Made by a program: the position numbers and the translations under genes
Assembly (NCBI RefSeq): GCF_017349355.1
Contig: NZ_JAFMPM010000008.1
Location: 1,116,001-1,180,000 of the forward strand
Reading direction: 5' to 3'
Source: Thiothrix fructosivorans
GTDB taxonomy: Bacteria > Pseudomonadota > Gammaproteobacteria > Thiotrichales > Thiotrichaceae
DNA: 64,000 bases
Shown: positions 10,137 through 19,118 of the stretch, piece by piece
Layout: every line of letters begins with the position of its first letter
How positions within the stretch are numbered: the stretch's first letter is position 1
The notes under the pieces: generated by a model
What the model was told of the DNA's origin: nothing
What the model saw: the letters and a program-made list of their open reading frames with translations, nothing else
Databases searched by the model: none

Positions 10137-11396
10137 ATGAATACGATTACCGCTTACATGCAAGGTGTTGGTCAGCAAGCGAAGCAAGCTGCTCAGATCC
10201 TTGCGAACACTGAGACTAGCACTAAAAACAAGGCATTGCTGTGCATTGCTGAGGCTTTGCTAGAACGTGCTGACTGGTTGAAAGCTGAAAACGCCAAGGA
10301 TTTGGCGGCTGGGCGTGACAAAGGCTTGGATGCAGCGATGCTGGATCGCTTGACGCTGACCGATAAGACGATTGCAGGGATGGCGGAAGGCGTGCGCCAA
10401 GTGGCGACGCTGGCTGATCCGATTGGCACGATTACCGATATGAGCTACCGTCCTTCAGGGATTCAGGTTGGCAAAATGCGCGTGCCGTTGGGTGTTGTGG
10501 GCATTATTTACGAATCGCGCCCGAATGTGACGGTGGATGCGGCGGTGTTGTGCTTGAAGTCCGGTAATGCCACGATTTTGCGTGGTGGGTCGGAGGCGAT
10601 TCATTCCAATCAGGCGATTGCGGCTTGTGTGCGGGCAGGCTTGGAAGCGGTGGGTTTGCCAGCGGCGTGTGTGCAAGTGGTGGAAACCACGGATCGGGCG
10701 GCGGTCGGCGAATTGCTGCGCATGGCGCAATACGTGGATGTGATTGTGCCGCGTGGGGGCAAAGGTTTGATCGAGCGGGTGAGTGCCGAGTCGCGCATTC
10801 CGGTAATCAAGCACTTGGACGGGATTTGTCATGTGTACATTGATGATCAGGCCGATCTTGAGAAAGCGGTTAAGGTGGCGGTGAATGCCAAGACGCACCG
10901 TTACGGCGTGTGCAATGCGATGGAAACTTTGCTGGTAGCGGAAGGTGTGGCGGCGCAAGTGTTGCCAGTGTTGGCGGCAGAATACGCGGCGAAGGGCGTG
11001 GAATTGCGTGGTTGTGAGCAGACGCGAGCGCTGTTGCCTGCGTGTGTGGTGGCGACGGAAGAGGATTGGAGCACCGAATACCTTGCGCCGATTTTGTCCA
11101 TCAAGGTGGTGGCGGATATGGTGGCGGCAATTACGCACATTAATCACTATGGGTCGCAACATACCGACGCGATTATTACCGAGAATTACACGCGGGCGCG
11201 GGCATTCTTGCGGCAGGTGGATTCGAGTTCGGTAATGGTGAATGCGTCAACGCGCTTTGCCGATGGCTTTGAATATGGGCTGGGGGCGGAGATTGGGATT
11301 AGTACCGACAAGATTCATGCGCGGGGACCAGTGGGGTTGGAAGGGTTGACTTCGCAGAAGTATGTGGTGTTGGGGGATGGGCATATTCGGGTGTAA
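10137..11396 (+). CDS. proA: Gamma-glutamyl phosphate reductase
   Basis: A 419-residue enzyme of proline synthesis: it reduces gamma-glutamyl phosphate to glutamate semialdehyde with NADPH. It is of normal length (E. coli 417). The catalytic Cys lies in [15 protein letters not shown], and the nucleotide-binding region and the C-terminal [17 protein letters not shown] are typical. The start is uncertain: ATG at 10137 gives the canonical N-terminus MNTITAYM, while a TTG at 10128 has a GAGGA ribosome-binding site at a better distance. A longer frame to 10053 is unlikely. No proB neighbour is present. Confidence 0.94.
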   Translation: MNTITAYMQGVGQQAKQAAQILANTETSTKNKALLCIAEALLERADWLKAENAKDLAAGRDKGLDAAMLDRLTLTDKTIAGMAEGVRQVATLADPIGTITDMSYRPSGIQVGKMRVPLGVVGIIYESRPNVTVDAAVLCLKSGNATILRGGSEAIHSNQAIAACVRAGLEAVGLPAACVQVVETTDRAAVGELLRMAQYVDVIVPRGGKGLIERVSAESRIPVIKHLDGICHVYIDDQADLEKAVKVAVNAKTHRYGVCNAMETLLVAEGVAAQVLPVLAAEYAAKGVELRGCEQTRALLPACVVATEEDWSTEYLAPILSIKVVADMVAAITHINHYGSQHTDAIITENYTRARAFLRQVDSSSVMVNASTRFADGFEYGLGAEIGISTDKIHARGPVGLEGLTSQKYVVLGDGHIRV

Positions 11397-11404
11397 TGTG
11401 AGTG

Positions 11405-11434
11405 AACGCCTTCGCTCCCCGCAACGAAGGCGTT
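11405..11434 (+). terminator. Probable terminator hairpin after proA
   Basis: A perfect 10-bp stem AACGCCTTCG / CGAAGGCGTT with a 10-base loop starts 9 bases after the proA stop. The following T tract is weak, so it may be a poor terminator or mainly an mRNA 3' stabiliser. Confidence 0.55.
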
Positions 11435-11551
11435 TGCGTCAGGTGTGGATTAGTTGACCGCGTAGCCTGTGTGGGGGCGCACGGATTCTGGTAGAAATCC
11501 TAAGACAATGCAATATGAAAAACTGCATTCACAAGGTAAGTACAGGATCCT

Positions 11552-11827
11552 ATGATTATGTCGGCACTATCAGAACGCATCAATCTACGCACCAACGCTG
11601 AAACCAAGAGCCTGTTAACGCGATCCGCTTCTTTCCGTGGCTTGTCGTTGAGTAATTTTTTGTTGGAAGCTGCCCAGCGCATGGCGCAAGAAGTGTTGAA
11701 AGGGCAGGAGCAAATCCTGTTATCCCAACGGGATTGGGAGCGGTTTGCGCTGATTCTTGATGATGATTCAGTGCCAAACGCGAAGTTACAAAAAGCCATG
11801 AATAAGTTTAAGGCTACCCAAGCATGA
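11552..11827 (+). CDS. DUF1778 family antitoxin (TacA-like)
   Basis: A 91-residue protein of the DUF1778 antitoxin family. The N-terminal ribbon-helix-helix reads RINLRTNAETKSLLTRSASFRGLSLSNFLLEAA. A helical segment with ILLSQRDWERFALILDD, the toxin-contacting tail of the family, follows. Members pair with a GNAT-type acetyltransferase toxin that modifies aminoacyl-tRNA and repress their own operon. Here the toxin partner overlapping the stop codon (ATGA) is truncated after 28 codons, so the antitoxin is orphaned. A weak AGGATCC site precedes the ATG. Confidence 0.85.
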   Translation: MIMSALSERINLRTNAETKSLLTRSASFRGLSLSNFLLEAAQRMAQEVLKGQEQILLSQRDWERFALILDDDSVPNAKLQKAMNKFKATQA

Positions 11828-12298
11828 ATCGTTGGGTAATTGAACCGTTCCATAAGCATGTGGGGTGTGATGGGTTTGCGTGCGGTGAGCCTGCGCTGGA
11901 TGCTTATTGACTCGATAATGCTGTCGAGCAGGAAACACTGTGATGCCCAGTTGGGTTGCCAAGTTTGCAAGGCGTTTGTCTTTGGTCAGAAGACCGCAAG
12001 CATGGCGACGTGCTAACACGATATACAGCATGTCGTAAACGGGGTGGTTGTGTAGACTTGCCAGCGAAAGGGCTTCAACTGCCAATGATTGATCATCGAC
12101 GATTTCATTGGGCAAACTCATCAGCTCTTCAAGCCGCCCGACGGATTGCTCCGTATCCAATAATGAATGGCTGACATACTTCCATAAGGCGTTAGCACAT
12201 TCGGCAAAGTACAAGTGAGGGACAATGACGGGCTCACTGTTTTCCAATATATCCAATAATGGCACTGCATCTGGTTGGCGCATCAGTTTGCAGAGCAT
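11786..12298 (-). pseudogene. PIN-domain toxin (VapC-like), N-terminus missing
   Basis: The frame encodes most of a PIN ribonuclease: PDAVPLLDILENSE, then PHLYFAECANALWKYV (second acidic residue), then HPVYDMLYIVLARRH and LLTKDKRLANLA (third and fourth acidic positions). The usual first strand with its metal-binding Asp (V-D-A/T-S/N-V) is absent: upstream of about 12298 the sequence runs into the leader of the PaiB gene. Past the natural end of the domain (about 11933) the frame reads through the tacT relic to a stop at 11786. It is probably inactive. No antitoxin gene accompanies it. Confidence 0.65.
11824..11910 (+). pseudogene. GNAT toxin (TacT-like), truncated after 28 codons
   Basis: The ATG overlaps the antitoxin stop as ATGA, the usual coupling of tacAT pairs. 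The 28 codons read NRWVIEPFHKHVGC and then FACGEPALDAY, matching the N-terminus of DUF1778-linked GNAT toxins (typically ...FxCGxxxLDxYL). A TGA follows immediately and nothing downstream continues the acetyltransferase fold. The sequence to the right belongs to an opposite-strand PIN gene, so this is a deletion or recombination junction at about 11908, not a simple point mutation. Confidence 0.7.
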
Positions 12299-12335
12299 AC
12301 CGCCCGAACAACGTTGAATAATAGGAATACCGCCG

Positions 12336-12935
12336 ATGTACCTACCCAAACACTTTGAAGAGCACGACCAAACCGAAATCTTGCGTTTCATCGAAGCCCA
12401 CGCTTTCGGCACGCTAGTCACGGTTGACGCAGGCGTTCCCTTTGCCAGCCACATCCCGTTTCTGTTGGAGCAGGGCGAAACGCTCATGCTGTCTGGGCAT
12501 CTTGCCAAAGCCAACCCGCAATGGCAGCACCTCGCGGCAAACTCGCAGGTGTTGGCAATGTTCCAAGGCGCACACGCCTACGTTTCACCGACATGGTACG
12601 AAGGCGCAGGCGTACCCACTTGGAATTACACCGCAGTGCATGTCTACGGCAAAGTGCGCGTCATTCACGATGCTGACTGGCTACGCGAAAAAGTCGAACG
12701 CCTGAGTGCGCAATACGAAGGCAGCAGTGAAACCGCATGGCTTCCCAGCTACCCCGCTAAAATGCTGGAAGCCATCGTTGGTTTTGAAATCACCATCGAA
12801 TCGCTGCAAGCCAAATACAAACTCAGCCAGAATCGCAGTGCGGCAGATCAGCGTAATGTCATGCAAGCGTTGGATGCCAGCGAGGGGGAAAACGAGCGGG
12901 GTGTCGCGGCATTGATGGCGAAATATCAGAAGTAA
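12336..12935 (+). CDS. FMN-binding negative transcriptional regulator, PaiB family
   Basis: A 199-residue protein of the PaiB family (split-barrel FMN-binding fold). Conserved segments are MYLPKHFEEHD at the N-terminus, SHIPFLLEQG, LSGHLAKANPQW and YVSPTWYEGAGVPTWNYTAVHVYG, then FEITIESLQAKYKLSQNR at the end. In Bacillus PaiB affects protease and sporulation genes. The biochemical role elsewhere is uncertain (flavin-dependent oxidoreductase is possible). It stands alone, with a short AGGAA site before the ATG. Confidence 0.88.
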   Translation: MYLPKHFEEHDQTEILRFIEAHAFGTLVTVDAGVPFASHIPFLLEQGETLMLSGHLAKANPQWQHLAANSQVLAMFQGAHAYVSPTWYEGAGVPTWNYTAVHVYGKVRVIHDADWLREKVERLSAQYEGSSETAWLPSYPAKMLEAIVGFEITIESLQAKYKLSQNRSAADQRNVMQALDASEGENERGVAALMAKYQK

Positions 12936-12959
12936 GTACGCATAGCGTGCCTCTCGCAG

Positions 12960-13559
12960 TTAAGCGGGTTGTGTGGCTTGCATCGCAGGGCGTTCACGGA
13001 ATGACGTATACCACGCTAACGTTTGCGGGCAAGTAGCGGCTTGCAACAGGTGCGGCAAGCGAAATTCCAAATAGCCGATGGCTGCACCCAACGCCAGATG
13101 CGCCAGTGTGAGGCGTTTGCCCAAGGTGTCGAGGCGGGTTTCAATGTGTTTCAAGGTGCGGGTGATTTCCGTTTCCCAACGTGTCATCGCGGCGGGGGAA
13201 CGCTCGTGTTCGGGGCGGCTGCGTTCTTCCATTACACGGTTGTAGGCAGCATCCATCACGCCGTCGGCGAGGGCTTCCCAACGCAGTATTTCCCAATGTT
13301 GCCAGCCGGATGGCGGCAGTAGCGTGTGACCGCTGAGGCTGTCGAGATAGCGACAAATCACAGGGCTATCGAACAAGGCTTCGCCGTTTGCTAGCACTAG
13401 CGCGGGGACTTTGCCGAGTGGATTGGCGGCGAAAAGTTCGGGTTGTTCCTGTGCGACGTTGACCGATATAACGTCGATTTGTGCCGCTAAGCCGGTTTCA
13501 ATGGCGACCATACGCACTTTGCGAGCGTAGGGTGAAGTGGGGGAGTAGAACAGTTTCAT
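12960..13559 (-). CDS. Glutathione S-transferase family protein
   Basis: A 199-residue GST with an N-terminal thioredoxin-like domain (MKLFYSPTSPYARKVRMVAIE; the Ser/Thr region near residue 8-10 replaces the redox Cys), the glutathione-binding NPLGKVPALVL and FDSPVICRYLD, and an all-helical C-terminal domain. The layout resembles the YibF/beta-class cytosolic GSTs. It is divergent from the nitrate transporter regulatory region, which starts about 90 bases upstream. Confidence 0.88.
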   Translation of the reverse strand: MKLFYSPTSPYARKVRMVAIETGLAAQIDVISVNVAQEQPELFAANPLGKVPALVLANGEALFDSPVICRYLDSLSGHTLLPPSGWQHWEILRWEALADGVMDAAYNRVMEERSRPEHERSPAAMTRWETEITRTLKHIETRLDTLGKRLTLAHLALGAAIGYLEFRLPHLLQAATCPQTLAWYTSFRERPAMQATQPA

Positions 13560-13648
13560 CGTGTGTTTATGCTCTCGTTATTGCTTAGAGTGATTGTAGA
13601 AGGATGATGCCGATGCTGCACCAATCCTGCCAAAACTCGGCCGAAAAA

Positions 13649-13663
13649 GCACAACATAAGTGC
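13649..13663 (+). promoter_or_regulatory. Candidate NtrC binding site
   Basis: GCAC-N7-GTGC (GCACAACATAAGTGC), matching the dyad pattern of NtrC sites. Its centre lies about 110 bases upstream of the start predicted from the sigma-54 promoter, a normal enhancer distance. A half-matching copy (GCAC-N7-GCCA) begins at 13618, one further ~31-base step upstream. Binding is inferred. Confidence 0.5.
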
Positions 13664-13739
13664 ATTCTAATGAACTGTGGGGTGGGTAGAGTACCCGCGC
13701 AACCCACCAATCTCGCTACAACTCCATTATTTTTATACT

Positions 13740-13755
13740 TGGCACATCCCTTGCA
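13740..13755 (+). promoter_or_regulatory. Sigma-54 promoter of the nitrate transporter operon
   Basis: TGGCACATCCCTTGCA fits the -24/-12 consensus TGGCAC-N5-TTGCA with both GG and GC at the right 10-base spacing. Transcription would start near 13766 and give a leader of about 160 bases before nrtA. Confidence 0.85.
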
Positions 13756-13768
13756 TTGTAATCATCAA

Positions 13769-13831
13769 GCAGTCAACGGCGACTGCATTGATTCAAGTAA
13801 CTCCTCCTCCTAACCGTGCGACGTAGTACGG
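13769..13831 (+). ncRNA. ANTAR-type two-hairpin antitermination leader
   Basis: Two small hairpins stand in series in the nrtA leader. P1 is GCAGTC-AACGGC-GACTGC: a 6-bp stem with a hexaloop having A at position 1 and G at position 4, the established signature recognised by ANTAR proteins (NasR, EutV). P2 at 13814-13831 is CCGTGC-GACGTA-GTACGG, a 6-bp stem (one G-T pair) with a hexaloop having G at position 4 but G at position 1. A terminator follows within 16 bases. The layout is that of NasR/NasT-controlled nitrate operons. No ANTAR gene is in the window. Confidence 0.7.
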
Positions 13832-13846
13832 CATTTGGGTAAAGCT

Positions 13847-13901
13847 GCCCTGACCCCCTGTTGGTTCCTCCTCCCCAACAGGCGCGTCAGGGCTTTTTTT
13901 T
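13847..13901 (+). terminator. Leader attenuator/terminator upstream of nrtA
   Basis: Outer stem GCCCTGAC / GTCAGGGC enclosing an inner stem CCTGTTGG / CCAACAGG, followed by eight T residues. It sits between promoter and start codon, so it must be read through for nrtABC expression, presumably when the ANTAR protein is active. Confidence 0.85.
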
Positions 13902-13929
13902 GTCTACACGAAATGAATTTGAGGTTTTT

Positions 13930-15204
13930 ATGAGCGATACCAAAAAACCGGATACGTCCGTTACCAACCCTAGCCGCCGCGATTTCTTGCTGAAAAGTGG
14001 TTTGTTGATGGCTGCGGGTTCGATCATGACCATGGTTCCGGTAGGCGTGCGCAATGCCGCATGGGCAGCGGGTTCGGATGCACCGGAAAAACCCAATATC
14101 AATGTCGGTTTCATCCCGCTCACCGACTGCGCCAGCGTGGTGATGGCGAATTTGAAGGGTTTCGACAAAAAGTACGGTTTAACTATTACCCCGACCAAAG
14201 AAGCCTCATGGGCAGCGGTGCGCGATAAACTCACCAATGGCGAATTGGATGCAGCGCACGTTCTGTACGGCTTGATCTACGGTGTACAAATGGGCATCGG
14301 TGGGCCGCAAAAAGACATGGCTAACCTGATGACCCTCAACAACAATGGGCAGGCGATTACGTTGTCCAGCCAGTTGCACGACAAAGGTGTGACCGATGGC
14401 GCATCCCTTGCCAAATTCATGAAAGACAACCCGCGTGAATACACCTTCGCACAAACCTTCCCGACGGGTACGCACGCCATGTGGCTCTACTACTGGTTGG
14501 GCAGCTTAGGCGTGAACCCGATGAAGGACGTAAAAACCATCACCGTGCCGCCACCACAAATGGTTGCCAATATGCGTATCGGTAACATGGACGGCTACTG
14601 CGTCGGTGAACCGTGGAATGCACGGGCGATTGCCGACAAGATCGGTTTCACCGCCGTGACTACCCAAGACATCTGGAAAGATCACCCGGAAAAAATCCTC
14701 GGCACCACTGCTGAGTGGGTGAAAGCCAACCCGAATACAGCGCGTGCTTTGACCGCTGCGGTGTTGGAAGCCTCCAAATACATCGACGACATGGCAAACC
14801 GTGGCGAAGTTGCCACCGCCATTGCTGCCAAAGCCTACGTCAACACTGAAGCCAGCGTCATCGAAGGCCGTATGAAAGGCGAATACGACAACGGTATTGG
14901 CAAAACCTGGAAGGACGACAACTACATGAAGTTCTGCAACGACGGCGCGGTGAACTTCCCGTATCTGTCCGATGGCATGTGGTTCTTGACCCAGCACAAA
15001 CGTTGGGGCTTGCTGAAAGACCACCCTGACTATCTGGAAACCGCGAAAAAGGTCAACCAGATCGACATTTACAAGCAAGCGGCAGAACTGGCGAAAGTCA
15101 CTATCCCTGCTAGCGACATGCGCGAATCGACGCTGATTGACGGCGTGAAATGGGATGGCAAAGACCCGAAAGCGTATGCAGATGGGTTCGCAGTAAAAGT
15201 GTAA
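13930..15204 (+). CDS. nrtA: Nitrate/nitrite ABC transporter substrate-binding protein
   Basis: A 424-residue periplasmic binding protein of the NrtA/CynA family. It starts with a Tat signal (NPSRRDFLLKSGLLMAAGS). The mature part shows family segments VGFIPLTDCASVVMA, TPTKEASWAAVRDKL and GYCVGEPWNARAI, where nitrate is bound. The frame is open from 13861 through the attenuator, but the ATG at 13930 after GAGG is the sensible start. NtrC, sigma-54 and ANTAR-type control favour nitrate or nitrite over cyanate or bicarbonate as substrate. No nitrate reductase gene follows here. Confidence 0.85.
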   Translation: MSDTKKPDTSVTNPSRRDFLLKSGLLMAAGSIMTMVPVGVRNAAWAAGSDAPEKPNINVGFIPLTDCASVVMANLKGFDKKYGLTITPTKEASWAAVRDKLTNGELDAAHVLYGLIYGVQMGIGGPQKDMANLMTLNNNGQAITLSSQLHDKGVTDGASLAKFMKDNPREYTFAQTFPTGTHAMWLYYWLGSLGVNPMKDVKTITVPPPQMVANMRIGNMDGYCVGEPWNARAIADKIGFTAVTTQDIWKDHPEKILGTTAEWVKANPNTARALTAAVLEASKYIDDMANRGEVATAIAAKAYVNTEASVIEGRMKGEYDNGIGKTWKDDNYMKFCNDGAVNFPYLSDGMWFLTQHKRWGLLKDHPDYLETAKKVNQIDIYKQAAELAKVTIPASDMRESTLIDGVKWDGKDPKAYADGFAVKV

Positions 15205-15250
15205 CGGTGTAGGGGCGTATTGCATACGCCCTTCCCCTAAGGAGTTTCGT

Positions 15251-16018
15251 ATGTGGAAAGAACGTTCGTTGGGGCTACTCGCCCCGTTCCTTGGACTACT
15301 CGGCTTTGTGCTGCTGTGGTCATTGGTATCCGCCACCAACCCGCAATTGCCGGGGCCGGTGTCAACATGGGCATCCGCCGTGGAGTTGTTCAAAGACCCG
15401 TTTTACCAAAATGGCCCGAATGATCAGGGCATCGGTTGGAATATCCTCAATTCGTTGGCGCGGGTGGGGATTGGTTTCGGGATGGCGGCGTTGGTGGGGA
15501 TTCCGGTGGGTTTTATTATCGGGCGGGTGAAGTTTTTCAACGATATGCTTGCGCCGATCATTAGCTTGTTGCGTCCGGTGTCGCCGTTGGCGTGGTTGCC
15601 GATTGGTTTGCTGGTGTTTCAGAAGGCTGAACCGGCGGCGATTTGGGTGATTTTCATCTCGTCGATCTGGCCGATGATTATTAATACGGCTGTGGGCGTG
15701 TCACGGATTCCGCAGGATTACTTGAACGTGGCACGGGTGTTGAACCTGTCGTCGTGGAAGATGTTTACCAAGATTTTGTTGCCTGCAACCTTGCCGTATG
15801 TAATGACCGGGGTGCGCTTGGCTATTGGCGTGGCGTGGCTGGTGATTGTGGCGGCGGAAATGTTGACGGGCGGGGTCGGTCTGGGTTTCTGGGTGTGGGA
15901 TGAGTGGAACAACTTGAATGTTGAACACATCATTATTGCGATTTTTGTGGTGGGGCTGATTGGTCTGTTGTTAGAACAATTTTTGTTGCTGCTTGCCAGC
16001 CGTTTGCGAACCGAGTGA
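15251..16018 (+). CDS. nrtB: Nitrate-type ABC transporter permease
   Basis: A 255-residue permease of the NrtB family with about six helices. The EAA loop (interaction with the ATPase) is seen at [22 protein letters not shown]. The N-terminus begins [19 protein letters not shown]. It starts 46 bases after nrtA with a GGAG site and ends 7 bases before nrtC, so nrtABC is one operon. Confidence 0.88.
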   Translation: MWKERSLGLLAPFLGLLGFVLLWSLVSATNPQLPGPVSTWASAVELFKDPFYQNGPNDQGIGWNILNSLARVGIGFGMAALVGIPVGFIIGRVKFFNDMLAPIISLLRPVSPLAWLPIGLLVFQKAEPAAIWVIFISSIWPMIINTAVGVSRIPQDYLNVARVLNLSSWKMFTKILLPATLPYVMTGVRLAIGVAWLVIVAAEMLTGGVGLGFWVWDEWNNLNVEHIIIAIFVVGLIGLLLEQFLLLLASRLRTE

Positions 16019-16025
16019 GGTGGTT

Positions 16026-16826
16026 ATGGATTCCAGCAAATACGTGCAGCTTGAACACGTCGATATGGTGTTTAGCACCAAGAAAGGCCCGTTTCAGGCG
16101 TTGCAAGAGGTGAATTTGAACATCGCGGCAGGCGAGTTTATTACCCTGATTGGGCATTCTGGCTGCGGTAAATCGACCGTGCTGAATATCGTGGCGGGGC
16201 TGCTGAACCATACCAGTGGGGTGGCGTTGTGTGCGGATCGCGAAATCAGAGGGCCGGGGCCGGATCGTGGTGTGGTGTTCCAGAACCATTCGTTGCTGCC
16301 CTGGCTGACGTGCTTTGATAATGTGTACCTCGCGGTGGATCGGGTGTTTGCGGCAACGGAATCCAAGGCGCAGCTCAAGCAACGTACTCAGGAAGCCTTG
16401 GCAATGGTGGGGCTAACTCATGCGGAACATAAGTTTCCAAACGAGATTTCCGGCGGGATGAAGCAGCGGGTGGGGATTGCACGAGCGTTGGCGATGGATC
16501 CGAAAGTGTTGCTGATGGATGAGCCGTTTGGCGCGTTGGATGCCTTGACCCGTGCGCATTTGCAGGATGAGCTGATGAAAATCACTGCCGCCACTCACAA
16601 GACCGTGATTATGGTGACGCACGATGTGGATGAGGCGGTGTTGCTGTCGGATCGGATTGTGATGATGACCAATGGGCCATCAGCGACGGTGGGGGAAATT
16701 CTGAAAGTGGATTTGCCGCGCCCGCGCAATCGGCTGGCATTGGCGGATAACCCTACGTACAACCATTACCGTGCCGACGTGTTGCGTTTCTTGTATGAGA
16801 AACATACACACAAAGAGGCGGCATAA
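16026..16826 (+). CDS. nrtC: Nitrate-type ABC transporter ATP-binding protein
   Basis: A 266-residue ATPase with Walker [11 protein letters not shown]-loop [12 protein letters not shown], signature [15 protein letters not shown] and Walker [16 protein letters not shown], then the H-loop His in MVTHDVDEA. It lacks the extra NrtA-like C-terminal domain of cyanobacterial NrtC, so it is of NrtD/NasD length. The upstream frame extension to 15993 overlaps nrtB; the ATG at 16026 with GAGG is preferred. Confidence 0.88.
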   Translation: MDSSKYVQLEHVDMVFSTKKGPFQALQEVNLNIAAGEFITLIGHSGCGKSTVLNIVAGLLNHTSGVALCADREIRGPGPDRGVVFQNHSLLPWLTCFDNVYLAVDRVFAATESKAQLKQRTQEALAMVGLTHAEHKFPNEISGGMKQRVGIARALAMDPKVLLMDEPFGALDALTRAHLQDELMKITAATHKTVIMVTHDVDEAVLLSDRIVMMTNGPSATVGEILKVDLPRPRNRLALADNPTYNHYRADVLRFLYEKHTHKEAA

Positions 16827-16853
16827 TCCGTTTGTTTGGCAGATAATGCCGCG

Positions 16854-17273
16854 ATGGATTATCTGCTGCTGTTCACGTCGGCGTTACTCGCCGCTACCTT
16901 GATTCCCGCGCAATCGGAAGCCGTGCTCGTTGGGTTATTGCTCAACGGGCAGAGTGCGTTTTGGCTGTTGATTGCGGTGGCGACGTTAGGCAATACGCTG
17001 GGGTCGGTGATTAACTGGTGGCTGGGGCGTTATCTGGAACACTTTCAGGATAAACGCTGGTTTCCGGTGAAAGCGGCAAGCTTGGCACGGGCGCAACAGT
17101 GGTTTCAGCGTTACGGGTGGGGGGTGTTGTTGTTGAGTTGGTTGCCGATCATCGGTGATCCGCTGACGGTGGTGGCGGGGGTGATGCGGATGCGCTTGCT
17201 GCCGTTTGTGCTGGTGGTGGCAGTGGCGAAGGGCGGGCGGTATGGGGTGTTGGCGTGGGTGGTGATGGGGTAA
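16854..17273 (+). CDS. YqaA family membrane protein (DedA/SNARE-associated fold)
   Basis: A 139-residue protein with 3-4 hydrophobic segments and the YqaA-type pattern: AATLIPAQSEAVLVGLL, GNTLGSVINWWLGRYL, then WFQRYGWGVLLLSWLPIIGDPLTVVAGVMRM. This is the short-chain form of the DedA/VTT-like superfamily of lipid-related membrane proteins; the exact function is unknown. The ATG at 16854 gives the usual MDYLLLF start. A TTG 18 bases earlier is an alternative. It may be read from the nrt transcript. Confidence 0.82.
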   Translation: MDYLLLFTSALLAATLIPAQSEAVLVGLLLNGQSAFWLLIAVATLGNTLGSVINWWLGRYLEHFQDKRWFPVKAASLARAQQWFQRYGWGVLLLSWLPIIGDPLTVVAGVMRMRLLPFVLVVAVAKGGRYGVLAWVVMG

Positions 17274-17327
17274 TCCACCCACTCATGCTAAACTTACTTC
17301 ACTCCAATGATTTCTGTGGCAGCCATG

Positions 17328-18920
17328 AATAAACATTTCACCACCTCCGGTCCTGTTGTCCCTGCCGAGCATTATTGTATCGACCCGATGCAACGCCTCG
17401 ATTGGGAAGAAATCCACTACCTGATTGCAGCCAAAAAATACTTCGTGCTGCACGCCCCGCGCCAGACAGGCAAAACCAGCACCTTGCTGGCGATGATGGA
17501 GGTATTGAACCGCAGCGGCGAATACAACACTCTCTACGTCAATATCGAAGGAGCGCAAGTCGCCCGCGAAGATGCGCACTGGGGCATGACACTGGTGTGC
17601 CAAAGCATTGCGGCACGGGCGCGAGACTACGGCATTGAACCGGGTTTGCCCGCCTTGGCAAAGTCCGTGCTGGCGGATACCGATTCGGCTAATGCGGTCA
17701 CGGAATTGCTATCTCGCTGGGCGCAAATCAGCCCCAAGCCCATCGTGCTGATGCTGGATGAGGTAGATACCCTGATCGGCGATACCTTGATTTCCCTCTT
17801 GCGGCAAATTCGGGCAGGCTATGCGCAACGTCCTCGCGCTTTCCCGCAAAGCATCATCCTCTGCGGGGTACGTGATGTGCGTGACTATCGTATCGAGAAT
17901 GCACACAAAGAAACGATTACCGGCGGCAGTGCTTTCAATATCAAGGCAAAATCCCTTGTGATGGGCAGTTTCAACCGTGCCGAAGTGGAAGCCTTATACG
18001 CACAACACACCACCGCTACCGGACAAGTGTTTGCGGCTGAGATTTTTCCCGAATTGTGGGAAGACACCCACGGTCAACCATGGCTAGTGAATGCACTGGG
18101 CAATGAAATGACGTGGGAGGATAAAACTGCTCGTGACCGCAGTACGCCTATTACGATGGAACGTTACCAAGCTGCCCGCGAACGCCTGATCCGTTCCCGT
18201 GCCACTCACCTTGACCAATTAACGAACCAGCTCAAGGAACGCCGCGTTCATGCCGTCGTTGCCGCATTATTGGCGGGTGAAAGCCGGATTGCTAATTTGC
18301 AGAATGATGACCTGCAATACGTGGAAGATTTGGGGCTGATCAGAACAAGCCCGCAGATTGCCCTCAGTAACCGCATCTATCAGGAAATCATCCCACGTGA
18401 AATTACTTGGCAATGGCAAGCGACCATCACCCACCAGCAAGCATGGTATCTGACCCCGGAGCGCCGTTTGGATATGGTGAAATTGTTGACGGCTTTTCAG
18501 CAGTTTTTCCGTGAGAATTCAGATGTGTGGCTGCAAGGTTTACCCTACAAGGAAGCAGGGCCGCATTTGATCTTGCAAGCGTTTTTGCAGCGTATCGTGA
18601 ATGGGGGCGGGCGCATCCACCGTGAATACGCTTTGGGGCGCAAGTACACCGACCTGTACCTTGAATGGCCACTGGATGAGGTCAAAGGGTTTTACGGCGA
18701 AGTGCAGCGCGTGGTATTAGAGCTAAAAATCCTCTACGCCAATCTGGATAAAACCATCACGGATGGGCTTAGCCAAGTCAGCAGCTACGCCCGCCACTGT
18801 GGAGCAACAGAAGCCCATCTAGTGATCTTCAATCGCAACCAGGAAGTCAGTTGGGACGAAAAGATTTGGCATGAGGTGCGCCATGATGCGGCGTTGCAGG
18901 TGGATGTGTGGGGGGCGTGA
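17328..18920 (+). CDS. AAA-like ATPase with C-terminal nuclease-like domain
   Basis: A 530-residue protein. The N-terminal ATPase (about residues 1-300) resembles the AAA_35-type family: ALHAPRQTGKTST-like Walker A (here VLHAPRQTGKTST), Walker B PIVLMLDEVDTL, and a sensor-like region CGVRDVRDYRI. A winged-helix-like middle follows. The last 110 residues look like a PD-(D/E)XK module: YTDLYLEW ... VVLELKILY, with the Asp and Glu-x-Lys positions present. Such proteins are common in Thiotrichales and cyanobacteria with no defined role; defence or DNA-end functions are speculation. An earlier ATG at 17307 is possible; no good ribosome-binding site distinguishes them. Confidence 0.7.
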   Translation, partial: NKHFTTSGPVVPAEHYCIDPMQRLDWEEIHYLIAAKKYFVLHAPRQTGKTSTLLAMMEVLNRSGEYNTLYVNIEGAQVAREDAHWGMTLVCQSIAARARDYGIEPGLPALAKSVLADTDSANAVTELLSRWAQISPKPIVLMLDEVDTLIGDTLISLLRQIRAGYAQRPRAFPQSIILCGVRDVRDYRIENAHKETITGGSAFNIKAKSLVMGSFNRAEVEALYAQHTTATGQVFAAEIFPELWEDTHGQPWLVNALGNEMTWEDKTARDRSTPITMERYQAARERLIRSRATHLDQLTNQLKERRVHAVVAALLAGESRIANLQNDDLQYVEDLGLIRTSPQIALSNRIYQEIIPREITWQWQATITHQQAWYLTPERRLDMVKLLTAFQQFFRENSDVWLQGLPYKEAGPHLILQAFLQRIVNGGGRIHREYALGRKYTDLYLEWPLDEVKGFYGEVQRVVLELKILYANLDKTITDGLSQVSSYARHCGATEAHLVIFNRNQEVSWDEKIWHEVRHDAALQVDVWGA

Positions 18921-18992
18921 TTGCGGTGGTGACTAAGCGGGTTTTTGGAGAAATGGTGTAGAGAATTTGCGCCATTTATTTTCAGGATTTTT

Positions 18993-19118
18993 CTATAACG
19001 CCCGCTTAAGGGGCAGCCAACGCTACTACCAAGCTTCTGCATAACACCGTAATCACAAAAACCAACGCATAGTAAAAATGCCACGCGTTGGCTGTCCCTC
19101 TTGAAGCGTTTGTTATGT
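18993..19118 (-). repeat. Integron attC site of the GNAT cassette (VCR-like)
   Basis: Read on the minus strand, R'' is ACATAAC (overlapping the GNAT stop codon) and R' is G^TTATAG. Between them the arms CGCTTCAAGAGGG / CCCCTTAAGCG and AGCCAACGC / GCGTTGGCT pair to form a long imperfect hairpin with a variable loop. Arm sequences and the 126-base length resemble the Vibrio cholerae repeats. The complement of R'' (GTTATGT) equals G plus the first six bases at the other end of the cassette (TTATGT from 19571 leftward), as expected after circularisation. Confidence 0.85.

Noticed and set aside
10455-11162. 235-codon minus-strand frame opposite proA
   Set aside because: His/Arg-rich antisense translation of a conserved gene; no motif.
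13861-13929. Earlier start of nrtA inside the leader
   Set aside because: It would place the start in the attenuator hairpin; the ATG at 13930 begins the Tat signal peptide and has a GAGG site.
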